Source: an uncultured Mollicutes bacterium (GTDB lineage Bacteria; Bacillota_I; Bacilli_A; RFN20; CAG-826). Taken from it: 54,727 nt of DNA. The position numbers were made by a program, and so were the translations under genes. How positions within the stretch are numbered: position 1 is the first letter of the stretch; each line of letters starts with the position of its first letter. Positions 14,969-23,788 of the stretch are shown piece after piece. Under the pieces are notes generated by a model. The model searched no databases, was not told the origin of the DNA, and was given only the letters and a program-made list of their open reading frames with translations. The stretch covers positions 1 through 54,727 of the forward strand of contig UQCQ01000012.1 of NCBI GenBank assembly GCA_900539595.1, read 5' to 3'.

Positions 14969-16528
14969 TTATTGGGCAGTGAAGTCATAAAGGTATCGAT
15001 AAACGTCCTTTAAAGAGGGGTAGAGTTTTTTATAGGCGTTTTGATATAGACCCTCATAGATTTCAACGTTCTCCGGGTTAGGGACAAATGTCTTCTCCTC
15101 ATGAACCATCGCTTTGACCGCTTCGTCAGGGTCTTTAAATTCCCCCGCGGCCAAGAATCCGGCAATCGCCGCACCAAGGCTAGAGGTTTCGTGCGTTTGC
15201 ACTCGGGAAACGGGAAGATTGAAAATATCCGCCATAATCTGACAGATTTCATCGCTTTGCGCGCCGCCGCCAGAAATACGAATTTTGTGAATGCGATCGC
15301 GACGTTTCAGCTGTTTGCGGATGCCATCCAAGGAATAGCGAAGTTCGTATCCAATCCCTTCAATAATGGCGCGGTAAACATGATCCCTAGTCGTGTAATC
15401 GGAAAACCCAATAATTGCCCCCTTGACTTGAGGACGGTCCAAAAGCGGCCCCCAAAAGGGTTGAACAATCAAACCATCGCTTCCAACGGGAATGTTTTTT
15501 AAACGGCTGTTATAGGTTTCGGGGTTCGTCTCAACAAAATAGTCTTCGATTTTTTCACGTCCAAATTCTTTTAAATACCAATTTACCATCCAAAACCCAC
15601 GATAAATTTGAATATCCACGTTATAGGAGTTTGAAATCACGTTCGCGTAGCCAGGTAAAAACCGAACAGGCTCGGTGTAATGGGGGGTCGTTGTTTCAAT
15701 AGAGCAAGCCGTTCCAAGCGAAACGGCCGCCATGGTGGTATCCACCACTCCGGCGCCTAACGTTTCGCAGCTCTTATCCGATCCGCCGGCAAATACTTTC
15801 AACCCGACGGGAAGCCCCGTTTCCTTCGCGGCTTGTTCGCTAATTTGGCCCAAAACCCCTCCAGGCGGAACCAAATCGCACAACTGGGACTTTTTAACGG
15901 AAAACACCATGCCTTTAAAGTGCTTGGTTGGTTTTTTGTACCAAGTGCCTTTTTTGGTATCGACGGGATAATGACCGGTATAGGAGCAGGCGGTATCCTT
16001 TAATTCACCCGTTAAACGATAAATAAAGAAGGTAGATACCGAGACGTATTTATCGCACTTCTCGAAATTTTCCGGTTCGTTCTCTTTAATCCAGTTCATC
16101 ACGGAACGGCGACGATTCATTTTGATGACGTAATCCATTCCAACCAGTTTAATGGCAAAACGGTTGAACAAAGGAAGGGGGTCTTCGCATTTGGCCATGC
16201 GGGAATCGAGCCATAGAATCATGGGACGAATCACCTTACGTTCTTTATCCAAAAGGACCGCAGAATCACGGAAACAATCCACCACAATGCCTTGGACGCG
16301 TTTTATTTCTTCTTGATGACTTTCCACCAAGCGTTTACAGGCAACGCATAAATAATCGTAATAATCATTTGGATCCATTTCGGCATAACCAGGTTTTGGG
16401 GAAAAATAGGCGGGTTGATAGGTTTCTTTTTCCATTCCCACACACTCCCCCTTTTTGTTGAAAAGGGAGGCTCGGACGGACTGGGTTCCGAAATCGAAAG
16501 TAAGAATCAAGGGATCGTTTTGCTTCAT
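14969..16528 (-). CDS. FGGY-family carbohydrate kinase
   Basis: The 519-residue cytoplasmic sugar kinase has an N-terminal ATPase-fold motif FDFGTQSVRASLF, a middle DSAVLLDKERKVIRPMILWLDSR segment and the C-terminal phosphate/adenosine motifs ISGGGAQSDEICQIMAD and SSLGAAIAGFLAAGEF, as in xylulose, ribulose or glycerol kinases. The sugar cannot be assigned. The ATG at 16528 has no clear Shine-Dalgarno sequence, but TAGAAT lies 10 nt upstream. It is divergent from the nucleotidyltransferase-HAD fusion, which also concerns phosphorylated sugars. Confidence 0.87.
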   Translation of the reverse strand: MKQNDPLILTFDFGTQSVRASLFNKKGECVGMEKETYQPAYFSPKPGYAEMDPNDYYDYLCVACKRLVESHQEEIKRVQGIVVDCFRDSAVLLDKERKVIRPMILWLDSRMAKCEDPLPLFNRFAIKLVGMDYVIKMNRRRSVMNWIKENEPENFEKCDKYVSVSTFFIYRLTGELKDTACSYTGHYPVDTKKGTWYKKPTKHFKGMVFSVKKSQLCDLVPPGGVLGQISEQAAKETGLPVGLKVFAGGSDKSCETLGAGVVDTTMAAVSLGTACSIETTTPHYTEPVRFLPGYANVISNSYNVDIQIYRGFWMVNWYLKEFGREKIEDYFVETNPETYNSRLKNIPVGSDGLIVQPFWGPLLDRPQVKGAIIGFSDYTTRDHVYRAIIEGIGYELRYSLDGIRKQLKRRDRIHKIRISGGGAQSDEICQIMADIFNLPVSRVQTHETSSLGAAIAGFLAAGEFKDPDEAVKAMVHEEKTFVPNPENVEIYEGLYQNAYKKLYPSLKDVYRYLYDFTAQ

Positions 16529-16608
16529 AACGCTTCTCATTCTACTCTTTTTAACAAAATGTCGGAAACATCGATGTGTTCCCTACTCATTTTGAGCCCG
16601 TTTTAAGG

Positions 16609-16614
16609 TATGAT
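16609..16614 (+). promoter_or_regulatory. -10 of the nucleotidyltransferase-HAD gene
   Basis: TATGAT ends 6 nt before the ATG at 16621, so the predicted transcription start coincides with the start codon. GAGG also lies in this 6-nt gap, too close to act as a normal ribosome-binding site. Confidence 0.45.
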
Positions 16615-16620
16615 GAGGAC

Positions 16621-17910
16621 ATGAAAGCCTTACTTTACTGCGCCGCCTACAAAAAAGACTTCGCCACACCGGGATATGGTGTCGCGAAATGGGATACCCC
16701 AATTCTTGGAAAGCCACTTTTAAAATGGCAAACTGAATCTTTGTTGCATAATGGTGTCGACCATCTTTTTATCGCGTGGCCAAAGAAAGCTGATGTCCCT
16801 GATTTTTTAGCAGGAAACACACAGGTCTCGCTTCTTTTGCTCGATAAGCCAAAGGGAAATGCCGGTGCAATCGCGTCTTTGGCTGAACTAGACGAAGACC
16901 TCCTCTATGTCCCAGGGGATTTGTTTTTAGACGTCGATCTTCACCGTTTTCTTAAATTTCATAAAGAAAAGGGCGCGATGATTTCCGCGTTTGTTCACCC
17001 CGAACCCCACCCAGAACAAAAGGACGTCCTTATCGTCAAGCCAAACGGTCGGGGATTCGTCGTTCTGCCAAAAGAAACCTCTGCAGCCAGAGATTTTGCC
17101 TACAGAAACATCATTCCCACCGATTTAGCCATTGTGTCGGGAGACTTTTTATCGACTTATGATCCTGACGACATTTGCCCACTGAACTTCCGGGACGATG
17201 TTTTTGCCCCTACGCTGGCTATTGAAGGCCTATACGCGTATCACTCAAGCGAATACGTTGTCAAAATGGAAGATCGACTAAGCATAGAAAAAGTAACAAA
17301 CGACGTTTCCAAAGGAATTCCAGAACGCAAAAACCTCAAGAATCCTCAAACCGCCTTTTTCTTAGACCGTGATGGCACCCTCAACGTCTTCGGCGATTTT
17401 GTCGTGAAAGCCGAGATGCTCCACCTGATTCCCGGAGCAGCGAAAGCCGTTAAGAAAATTAACGACTCTGGTTATCTAGCCGTTTGCATCACCAATCAGC
17501 CGATTGTCGCTCGTGGCGAGACCACCATGGGGGAATTGCAACGCATTATGGCCACGCTAGAAATGGAGTTAGGCAAGGAAGGGGCTTATTTAGACGGCAT
17601 TTACTTCTGTCCTCACTTCCCCATCAAGAAAGAGCAATCTGTCGCGGAATATACCAGGGAATGCGATTGCAGAAAGCCGAAAATTGGCATGTTGTTAAAA
17701 GCCAAAAAAGACCACAACATCAACTTTGAATCCTCGTGGTTTATTGGGGACACCACTCAAGATGTCCAAACAGCCAAAAATGCCGAAACCCACTCCGTCT
17801 TGCTTTTAGGCGGCGACCCTCACCCCTACGCAAAATACCCGGACGCAAAACCCGATTTTATCGTGGGCAACCTCGCGGAAGCTGTAGAAAAAATCGATAT
17901 CCTTCGTTAA
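16621..17910 (+). CDS. Fusion of sugar nucleotidyltransferase-like domain and GmhB-type HAD phosphatase
   Basis: The 429-residue protein has an N-terminal GT-A nucleotidyltransferase-like domain (about 1-230; PILGKPLLKWQTE and VPGDLFLDVDL) that lacks the usual G-G-x-G-T-R-L loop. The C-terminal HAD-IIIA phosphatase (from about 242) has the catalytic FFLDRDGTLN, ITNQPIVARG and the zinc site C-P-H ... C-D-C-R-K-P typical of D-glycero-D-manno-heptose-1,7-bisphosphate 7-phosphatase. WFIGDTTQDV is the last HAD motif. The domain pair suggests NDP-heptose-like sugar synthesis. The start at 16621 is chosen over 16576, which lies upstream of the -10. Confidence 0.83.
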   Translation: MKALLYCAAYKKDFATPGYGVAKWDTPILGKPLLKWQTESLLHNGVDHLFIAWPKKADVPDFLAGNTQVSLLLLDKPKGNAGAIASLAELDEDLLYVPGDLFLDVDLHRFLKFHKEKGAMISAFVHPEPHPEQKDVLIVKPNGRGFVVLPKETSAARDFAYRNIIPTDLAIVSGDFLSTYDPDDICPLNFRDDVFAPTLAIEGLYAYHSSEYVVKMEDRLSIEKVTNDVSKGIPERKNLKNPQTAFFLDRDGTLNVFGDFVVKAEMLHLIPGAAKAVKKINDSGYLAVCITNQPIVARGETTMGELQRIMATLEMELGKEGAYLDGIYFCPHFPIKKEQSVAEYTRECDCRKPKIGMLLKAKKDHNINFESSWFIGDTTQDVQTAKNAETHSVLLLGGDPHPYAKYPDAKPDFIVGNLAEAVEKIDILR

Positions 17911-17959
17911 CGAAGGCCATATAACACAAAAATTAACGATAAAGGGAATCTTTTCTATA

Positions 17960-17987
17960 TTAAGAACCCTTTTACCTATGGTAAGAT
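17960..17987 (+). promoter_or_regulatory. Candidate promoter of ppdK
   Basis: TTAAGA (17960-17965), a 16-nt spacer and TAAGAT (17982-17987) give a leader of about 40 nt. The leader contains a GGGGC-TAGT-GCCCC hairpin at 17998-18011 and TTAGGAGG before the ATG. Confidence 0.4.
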
Positions 17988-18035
17988 ACTACCCGTCGGG
18001 GCTAGTGCCCCACTAATTGTCATTAGGAGGAAAAA

Positions 18036-20687
18036 ATGGCAGAGAAAAAGTACGTATATTCCTTCAAAGAAGCTCACGCCGCTAAAGTCGGCAAAGAGAT
18101 CCTTGGTGGAAAGGGCTTTGGTCTTGCCGAGATGACTGCCGCTGGGATCAACATCCCCGCTGGTTTCACCATCTCCACCGAAGCTTGCACCCTCTACTAC
18201 GATTCGGGTAAGAAGATCCCCGATTTCGTCTGGGAGGACATCGTGAAACATGTTCACGAAATGGAAGAAGTCAACGGAAAGAAATTCGGCGGCGGAGAGG
18301 GCATGCCTCTTCTCGTCTCGGTTCGTTCTGGTGCTCGTCAATCCATGCCGGGTATGATGGACACGATCCTCAACCTCGGAACCAACGATACCACCGTTGA
18401 AGAACTCGCGAAGGCTTCCGGCAACGAACGTTTTGCTTGGGACTCCTATCGTCGTTTCCTTTTGATGTATACCAACATCGCCAAAGGACATCCGCGCACC
18501 GAAATGGACGCGATGCTCGACAAGATCAAGGAAGAAAACGGTTATAAGCTCGACACCGAAGTCACTTCGGATCAACTTAAGACCCTCGTTGGCGAATACA
18601 AAGCCTACTACAAGAAGACCTTTGGGGAAGATTTCCCTCAAGATCCGTATGTCCAACTCAAAGAAGCGGTTGCCGCCGTTTTCCGCAGCTGGGACAACCC
18701 CCGTGCCAACATCTATCGTCAAATGAACGGCATCCCCTATGAATGGGGCACCGCCGTCAACGTCCAAACGATGGTCTTCGGCAACATGGGCGAAGATTGC
18801 GGCACTGGTGTCGCGTTCTCCCGTGACCCGTCCACCGGTGAAAAGAAAGTCTACGCCGAGTTCCTTCCGAACGCCCAAGGCGAAGACGTCGTCGCTGGTA
18901 TCCGCACTCCGCTTCACATCGACGAACTCGAAAAGCGCATGCCGGAAGTCTACAAACAGTTCATGGAAACCATCAAGCGCATGGAAACCTATTTCCACGA
19001 TATGCAAGACATGGAATACACCATCGAACACGGCAAACTCTTCTTCTTGCAAACCCGTAATGGCAAGCGCACGGCCCACGCCGCGTTGAAGATTGCTTGC
19101 GACCTCGTCGACGAAGGACTCATCGACGAAAAGACCGCGGTCTGCCGCGTCGAGCCGAAGCAACTCAATGACTTGCTCCACCCGACCTTCGACGAAAAAG
19201 ATCTCAAGGCTCATGACCCCGTCATCAAAGGCCTCCCCGCTTCCCCGGGCGCTGGCACTGGTGCGATCGTCTTCACCGCTGAAGAATGCAAAGCCTGGCA
19301 CGACGCTGGAAAGAAAGTCGTCCTTGTCCGTGCTGAAACTTCTCCGGAAGACATCATCGGTATGGTCAATTCCGAAGCCATCCTCACCGCTCGCGGCGGT
19401 ATGACCTCCCACGCTGCGGTCGTTGCCCGTTCCATGGGTAAATGCTGCGTCGCTGGTGCGACCGAAATCGTTGTCAACGAAGAGGAAAAGACCCTCAAAG
19501 TTGGTGATAAAGTCTACCACGAAGGCGACGTCCTCTCCGTCAACGGTTCCACTGGTCTCGTCTATGAAGGCGAAATCAAGATGGTTCCCGCCAACCTCGG
19601 TGGCGACTTTGGCCGCTTGATGGCTTGGGCTGACAAATATCGTCGCCTCAAAGTCCGCGTCAACGCCAATACCCCCGACGATGCCCACAACGGCCGCAAC
19701 TTCGGCGCTGAAGGTATCGGTCTCTGCCGTACCGAACGTATGTTCTTCGCTCCGGAACGCATCATCAATATGCGTGGCATGATCCTCTCCGACACGACCG
19801 AAGAGCGCGAAGCCGCTTTGGAACGCATCCGTCCGTTCCTCATGAGTGACTTCTACGAAATGTATATGGCGAACCCCGATTCGATGGTTAACATCCGTCT
19901 TCTCGACCCGCCTCTACACGAATTCCTCCCGGAAATCGGCGATGAAGCGACCATCAACGACCTCGCCAAATCCCTTGGCGTCACCGTTCAAAAGGTCAAG
20001 GATCGTATCAACCAACTCCATCAAGCCAACCCGATGATGGGCTTCCGTGGCGTCCGTCTCTGCGTTGCCTATCCGGAAATCTACGCCGTTCTTGCCCGCG
20101 CTATCATCGAAGCCGCTATCAAGGCTACGAAGGAGCTCGGACACGAAGTCGAACCCGAAATCATGATTCCTCTCTGCGGCGAATTGAAGGAATACCTCTG
20201 GGCCAAGAACACCGTGATTAAAGCGGTCGAAGATGAAATGGCCAAAGAGGGCGTCAAACTCGTCTACCACGTCGGTATGATGATCGAAATCCCGCGCGCC
20301 TGCCTCCGTGCCGGCGAACTCGCCAAACATGCGGAATTCTTCAGCTTCGGCACCAACGACCTTACCCAGCTCACCATGGGCTTCTCCCGTGATGACTCCG
20401 GCCAATTCCTCCCCTTCTACTATGATCACAAGATCTATGAATTCGATCCGTTCCAAACGATCGATGTCGAAGGGGTTGGCGAACTCGTCAAGATCGCTGT
20501 CGAACGTGGCCGTGCCACCAACAAGAACCTCCTCATCGGGGTTTGCGGTGAAACCGGTGGCGACCCCGCGTCCATCATGTTCTATGATCGTGTCGGTCTC
20601 GACTACGTTTCTTGCTCTCCGTTCCGTGTCCCGCTAGCCCGCCTTGCCGCGGCTCAAGCGAACATCTTGAACAGCGAAGAGAAGTAA
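18036..20687 (+). CDS. ppdK: Pyruvate, phosphate dikinase
   Basis: The 883-residue enzyme interconverts pyruvate + ATP + Pi and PEP + AMP + PPi, central to PEP/pyruvate balance in fermentative bacteria. The order is: N-terminal ATP-grasp domain (GGKGFGLAEM, SVRSGARQSMPGMMDT), the swivelling phospho-His domain with GGMTSHAAVVARSMG (catalytic His near 458), and the C-terminal PEP/pyruvate barrel (FSFGTNDLTQLTMGFSRDD, GVCGETGGDP). Length is typical. AGGAGG precedes the ATG. Codon use is strongly C-ending, like the ribosomal genes here, implying high expression. It is transcribed towards the origin, head-on to the leftward replication fork. Confidence 0.97.
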   Translation: MAEKKYVYSFKEAHAAKVGKEILGGKGFGLAEMTAAGINIPAGFTISTEACTLYYDSGKKIPDFVWEDIVKHVHEMEEVNGKKFGGGEGMPLLVSVRSGARQSMPGMMDTILNLGTNDTTVEELAKASGNERFAWDSYRRFLLMYTNIAKGHPRTEMDAMLDKIKEENGYKLDTEVTSDQLKTLVGEYKAYYKKTFGEDFPQDPYVQLKEAVAAVFRSWDNPRANIYRQMNGIPYEWGTAVNVQTMVFGNMGEDCGTGVAFSRDPSTGEKKVYAEFLPNAQGEDVVAGIRTPLHIDELEKRMPEVYKQFMETIKRMETYFHDMQDMEYTIEHGKLFFLQTRNGKRTAHAALKIACDLVDEGLIDEKTAVCRVEPKQLNDLLHPTFDEKDLKAHDPVIKGLPASPGAGTGAIVFTAEECKAWHDAGKKVVLVRAETSPEDIIGMVNSEAILTARGGMTSHAAVVARSMGKCCVAGATEIVVNEEEKTLKVGDKVYHEGDVLSVNGSTGLVYEGEIKMVPANLGGDFGRLMAWADKYRRLKVRVNANTPDDAHNGRNFGAEGIGLCRTERMFFAPERIINMRGMILSDTTEEREAALERIRPFLMSDFYEMYMANPDSMVNIRLLDPPLHEFLPEIGDEATINDLAKSLGVTVQKVKDRINQLHQANPMMGFRGVRLCVAYPEIYAVLARAIIEAAIKATKELGHEVEPEIMIPLCGELKEYLWAKNTVIKAVEDEMAKEGVKLVYHVGMMIEIPRACLRAGELAKHAEFFSFGTNDLTQLTMGFSRDDSGQFLPFYYDHKIYEFDPFQTIDVEGVGELVKIAVERGRATNKNLLIGVCGETGGDPASIMFYDRVGLDYVSCSPFRVPLARLAAAQANILNSEEK

Positions 20688-20706
20688 GACTTCACTTAAC
20701 GGAAAA

Positions 20707-20736
20707 GGCGTCGGAATTCCCGGCGTCTTTTCTTTT
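20707..20736 (+). terminator. Terminator of ppdK
   Basis: GGCGTCGG and CCGGCGTC form an 8-bp stem (two G-U pairs) around AATTC, followed by TTTTCTTTT. It is 19 nt after the ppdK stop. Confidence 0.8.
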
Positions 20737-20741
20737 GCTAT

Positions 20742-20762
20742 AAAAAATGAGCCAATTGGCTC
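20742..20762 (-). terminator. Terminator of the tatD-rnmV-ksgA-ispE series
   Basis: On the minus strand GAGCC-AATT-GGCTC is followed by ATTTTTT. It lies 23 nt past the ispE stop and back-to-back with the ppdK terminator. Confidence 0.85.
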
Positions 20763-20785
20763 AAAGGATGATGGGAGTCTACAAA

Positions 20786-21634
20786 TCAACGAAGGATTTC
20801 GCAAACAAGGGATACGTGCCCTTGTTTTGTGTATTTCTTCGCCGCTTTCGCCGCTTTCTTTTGATCGCAGGTTAAAGCATAGCAACAAGATCCCGATCCA
20901 GACATAGAAGCGATTTCAAAACCGTCCTCACGGAGGGATTCAACAATTGTTTTGATTTCCGGAAGCAAAGATTCCGCGGCTAGATAAAGGTCGTTTCCGC
21001 GATTAGAGGCAATCAAAGAATCGTCGCCTTCCTTCAATCCTTTTAACACGAGGCCCGTATCGATAATTTGACGAGGGAATTCATCGCATTTTGCATACAC
21101 GTCCTTCGTGAATAGCCCTTTTTCCGGCTTAACAAGAAGGCAAAAATATCTCTTTTTCACCTCAATTGGCGTGAATTTTTCTCCAATCCCCTCCACAAGG
21201 GCTGGGTGAGGATCCAAAAAATAGGGAACATCCGCGCCTAATCCTTTTCCAATTTCGACTAAGTCTTCTTTTTTCGCGTGAAGTTTTAGCATCTTGTCTA
21301 AGCCAAGCATCACGCAGGCAGCATTGGAGCTTCCTCCACCTAGTCCCGCGGCAAAAGGAATTTCCTTATGAATATGGATCATGAAGTTGTCTTTGAACCC
21401 ATAATGTGCGCGCATAGCGTCGACTGCCTTCGTGCATAAGTTGGATTTCATGCTCATCAAAGCAAGATCATCACAGACAATATAGGTGTTGGCATAACGA
21501 GGGGAGACATCGATTTCAATGACGTCATGCAAGCTCAAAGGGAGGTTAACCATTTCTAATTCATGGTACCCATCGGGGCGAACACCTTTGATTTGCAGCG
21601 ACAAATTGATTTTAGCGAAGGATTTTATGAGCAT
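20786..21634 (-). CDS. ispE: 4-diphosphocytidyl-2-C-methyl-D-erythritol kinase
   Basis: The 282-residue GHMP kinase phosphorylates CDP-ME in the MEP isoprenoid pathway. The ATP loop PFAAGLGGGSSNAACVM, the N-terminal AKINLSL with RPDGYHELEM, and C-terminal MSGSGSCCYAL (motif 3) are visible. GGAG lies 6 nt before the ATG. It follows ksgA by 23 nt in the conserved tatD-rnmV-ksgA-ispE order. Its presence implies that this organism uses the MEP route. Confidence 0.95.
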   Translation of the reverse strand: MLIKSFAKINLSLQIKGVRPDGYHELEMVNLPLSLHDVIEIDVSPRYANTYIVCDDLALMSMKSNLCTKAVDAMRAHYGFKDNFMIHIHKEIPFAAGLGGGSSNAACVMLGLDKMLKLHAKKEDLVEIGKGLGADVPYFLDPHPALVEGIGEKFTPIEVKKRYFCLLVKPEKGLFTKDVYAKCDEFPRQIIDTGLVLKGLKEGDDSLIASNRGNDLYLAAESLLPEIKTIVESLREDGFEIASMSGSGSCCYALTCDQKKAAKAAKKYTKQGHVSLVCEILR

Positions 21635-21657
21635 ATCATTCTCCGTAAACGCGAGAT

Positions 21658-22470
21658 TTATTGTACTCGTTTCGTGGCGCGGTAGAGAGATAAATATTCA
21701 AGGGGCGATATGGCATCGGGACGTCTCGTCGGTTCAATCCCGCAGGAAGCGAGAACCTCCTTAGCTTTTATATCGTCGCGTAGATAGGATTTCAGGTTAT
21801 TGAAGATGGTTTTTCGACGCTGAAGGAACATGCTTTGGGAAAATTTATATGTTTCCATTGTTTCTTCGTTATGAGATTCAGGAATCACGTCAAAACGAAG
21901 AACGGAAGAGTCCACGTGGGGAATCGGGGTAAAGGAATTACGACCAACGTTAAAAAGTTTCTTGGAATTTGCAACCAAGGAAAGGTAAATGGGGAGAGGG
22001 CCGTAATCTTTGGATCCCGGGCGAGATAGCAAACGAGCAGCGGCTTCTTTTTGGACCATGAAAACCATACGCTTCGCCTTCTTTCCTTCCATCAACGCTC
22101 TTTCTACAAGCAAGGAAGTGATGTAATAAGGAAGATTTCCAACGATTTTATCGTAGGAGGAATAATCCCATTTCGCCGCATTGCCATAAATAACGTGAAG
22201 ATTTTCCATTTTTTCGAAATCCTTGCCCGTTTTTAACAACATGGCTTCATCAATATCAATGGCGTCTATTTCGTTGGAATAACGGGAAAGGAAATAGGTA
22301 AGAGAGCCGGCTCCGCAGCCAATTTCCAGCACCCTTTCTCCTTCTTGAATATCTAGCGCATTAACAATACTTTCGGCGGCACGTGGATCGATTAGGAAGT
22401 TTTGCCCCACTTCTTTTTTCGCCAAAAGCTTTAACGAAGCCACTCCTTCGAAAAATCTGTCTTCATTCAT
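21658..22470 (-). CDS. ksgA: 16S rRNA (A1518/A1519) dimethyltransferase
   Basis: The 270-residue SAM-dependent enzyme dimethylates two adenines at the 3' end of 16S rRNA. Motif I (VLEIGCGAGSLT) follows the family N-terminal QNFLIDPRA. The catalytic VGNLPYYITS corresponds to N(L/I)PY. The start codon overlaps the end of rnmV by 8 nt. Confidence 0.95.
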   Translation of the reverse strand: MNEDRFFEGVASLKLLAKKEVGQNFLIDPRAAESIVNALDIQEGERVLEIGCGAGSLTYFLSRYSNEIDAIDIDEAMLLKTGKDFEKMENLHVIYGNAAKWDYSSYDKIVGNLPYYITSLLVERALMEGKKAKRMVFMVQKEAAARLLSRPGSKDYGPLPIYLSLVANSKKLFNVGRNSFTPIPHVDSSVLRFDVIPESHNEETMETYKFSQSMFLQRRKTIFNNLKSYLRDDIKAKEVLASCGIEPTRRPDAISPLEYLSLYRATKRVQ

Positions 22471-23008
22471 CTTGTTCTAGCGCCTCCTGAAGTTCCTCTT
22501 TTGTTAATGCCAACGCATTCACTCTTTTTAGCAGCGTTTTTGCGTTAGTGTGTCCCAAATGCAAAACCCGTTCCAATTTCGCTCTTTTTGACGAGGAATT
22601 ATCCTCCCCCATCAACCCTAATTCCACTAAATCCGCCATGGTTAACTTGCCACGATCGGAGGAGGCGGTGGGAACAATATGAGAAAGGGCGTCCAACACA
22701 TCTTCCTTGGAACTTTCCGCAACGCCAACCTTGTGGTGTTTAATCGCGTGTTCTTTAAGAACGAAGGCATGCAAAAGACCTGGGATTTCGCGGTTTAAGA
22801 TATCCCGTATGCGTTTTCCCGGGCAATCTGGATCCGTTAAAACTACAATGTCTCGCTTCTTTTTGGCTTCTTTCAAATACTCGATTGTTTCACGTGGAAC
22901 GTCTGAACCATTGGTAACAACGATGTCAGCATCCATGAAAGAACTAATTAAAGCCTCATCTGACGTTCCTTCTACAACAATGATGGCAGGGTATTGAATT
23001 TTATTCAT
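22463..23008 (-). CDS. rnmV: Ribonuclease M5 (5S rRNA maturase)
   Basis: A 181-residue Toprim nuclease that cleaves 5S rRNA precursor. The Toprim glutamate and DxD motifs appear as IVVEGTSDEALISS and VLTDPDCPGKRIR. The C-terminal half contains the RNA-binding region. It overlaps tatD by 8 nt and ksgA by 8 nt. Two parS-like 16-mers overlap its coding sequence (22886-22901 and, at its very start, 23008-23023). Confidence 0.93.
   Translation of the reverse strand: MNKIQYPAIIVVEGTSDEALISSFMDADIVVTNGSDVPRETIEYLKEAKKKRDIVVLTDPDCPGKRIRDILNREIPGLLHAFVLKEHAIKHHKVGVAESSKEDVLDALSHIVPTASSDRGKLTMADLVELGLMGEDNSSSKRAKLERVLHLGHTNAKTLLKRVNALALTKEELQEALEQDE
22886..22901. promoter_or_regulatory. parS-like ParB-binding site (site 1)
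   Basis: TGTTTCACGTGGAACG matches the Bacillus parS consensus TGTTTCACGTGAAACA at 14 of 16 positions. It lies inside rnmV about 5.7 kb from dnaA. No parB gene is visible in the window. Confidence 0.5.
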
Positions 23009-23780
23009 GTTTCACGCGGAACAGCCTTTCTAAATTCTCTTGCATCGCTTCCGCTAATTTGTCGATGCTTATACCCTTTAATTCAGCCATAGCTGTGACA
23101 ATTAAATGGATGTTTTTCGGTTCATTCACCGTTCCCCTCAAAGGGGTTGGGGCCATATATGGCGAATCGGTTTCTACAAGCAACCGTTCTAAAGGACACG
23201 CTTCCACGCATCGTTTTGGTTCTTTCGCATTTTTAAAAGTTACAGGTCCATCAAAACCAAAGTAGTATCCTAGCTTTTCTAGTTCCATCATGGTTTCAAC
23301 CGATCCGGAATAACAATGCAAAACCCCTTTTCTTTTTGGGGAATGAACCCGAAGAATATCCAAGGTATCCCCTAAAGCTTCTCTAGCGTGGATGGAAACA
23401 GGCAAATCGAGTTTATCTGCGAGTTCTAATTGACGGATAAACCACTTCTTTTGGTTTTCATGGTCTTTAGGATCGTGAAACCAATGGTAATCGAGACCGA
23501 TTTCTCCGATGCCTACCACTTTCGGATGCTTTGTTAGTTCCTCTATCTTTTGGATCGCCTCTTCCGAAATCGATTCAAGATTTTCGGGTTGAAACCCAAC
23601 CAAGGCATACACTCCTTCAAGTTCTTCCGACATTTGAACCGCTTTTAAGGATGATTCGAAATCCCACCCAATAACCAAAAGAGGGGACACGTCCATCGAT
23701 TTAGCCCTTTCGTAGACCTCACGATAAGAGGAATCAAATTCTTTATCGTTCAAATGGCAATGGGAGTCAAAAAATTTCAT
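23001..23780 (-). CDS. tatD: TatD-family metal-dependent DNase/hydrolase
   Basis: The 259-residue TIM-barrel hydrolase has N-terminal metal ligands in DSHCHLND, GEIGLDYHW, HAREALGDT, HCYSG and the catalytic LLVETDSPYMAPTP. The family acts as a 3'-5' exonuclease in DNA repair or RNA turnover. The start at 23780 is chosen because AAGGA lies 5 nt upstream and mnmE stops 8 nt earlier; the longer frame from 23804 would overlap mnmE without a ribosome-binding site. Confidence 0.92.
   Translation of the reverse strand: MKFFDSHCHLNDKEFDSSYREVYERAKSMDVSPLLVIGWDFESSLKAVQMSEELEGVYALVGFQPENLESISEEAIQKIEELTKHPKVVGIGEIGLDYHWFHDPKDHENQKKWFIRQLELADKLDLPVSIHAREALGDTLDILRVHSPKRKGVLHCYSGSVETMMELEKLGYYFGFDGPVTFKNAKEPKRCVEACPLERLLVETDSPYMAPTPLRGTVNEPKNIHLIVTAMAELKGISIDKLAEAMQENLERLFRVKHE
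23008..23023. promoter_or_regulatory. parS-like ParB-binding site (site 2)
   Basis: TGTTTCACGCGGAACA matches the parS consensus at 14 of 16 positions. It lies 107 bp from site 1, at the tatD-rnmV overlap. Both sites share the same G at position 12. Confidence 0.5.
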
Positions 23781-23788
23781 AAAGTTCC

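Noticed and set aside
17976..19688. 570-codon open frame on the minus strand opposite ppdK
   Set aside because: It is the antisense shadow of ppdK, created by its strong C-ending codon bias. Its composition (runs of Asp, Phe and Val) is not protein-like and it has no ribosome-binding site.
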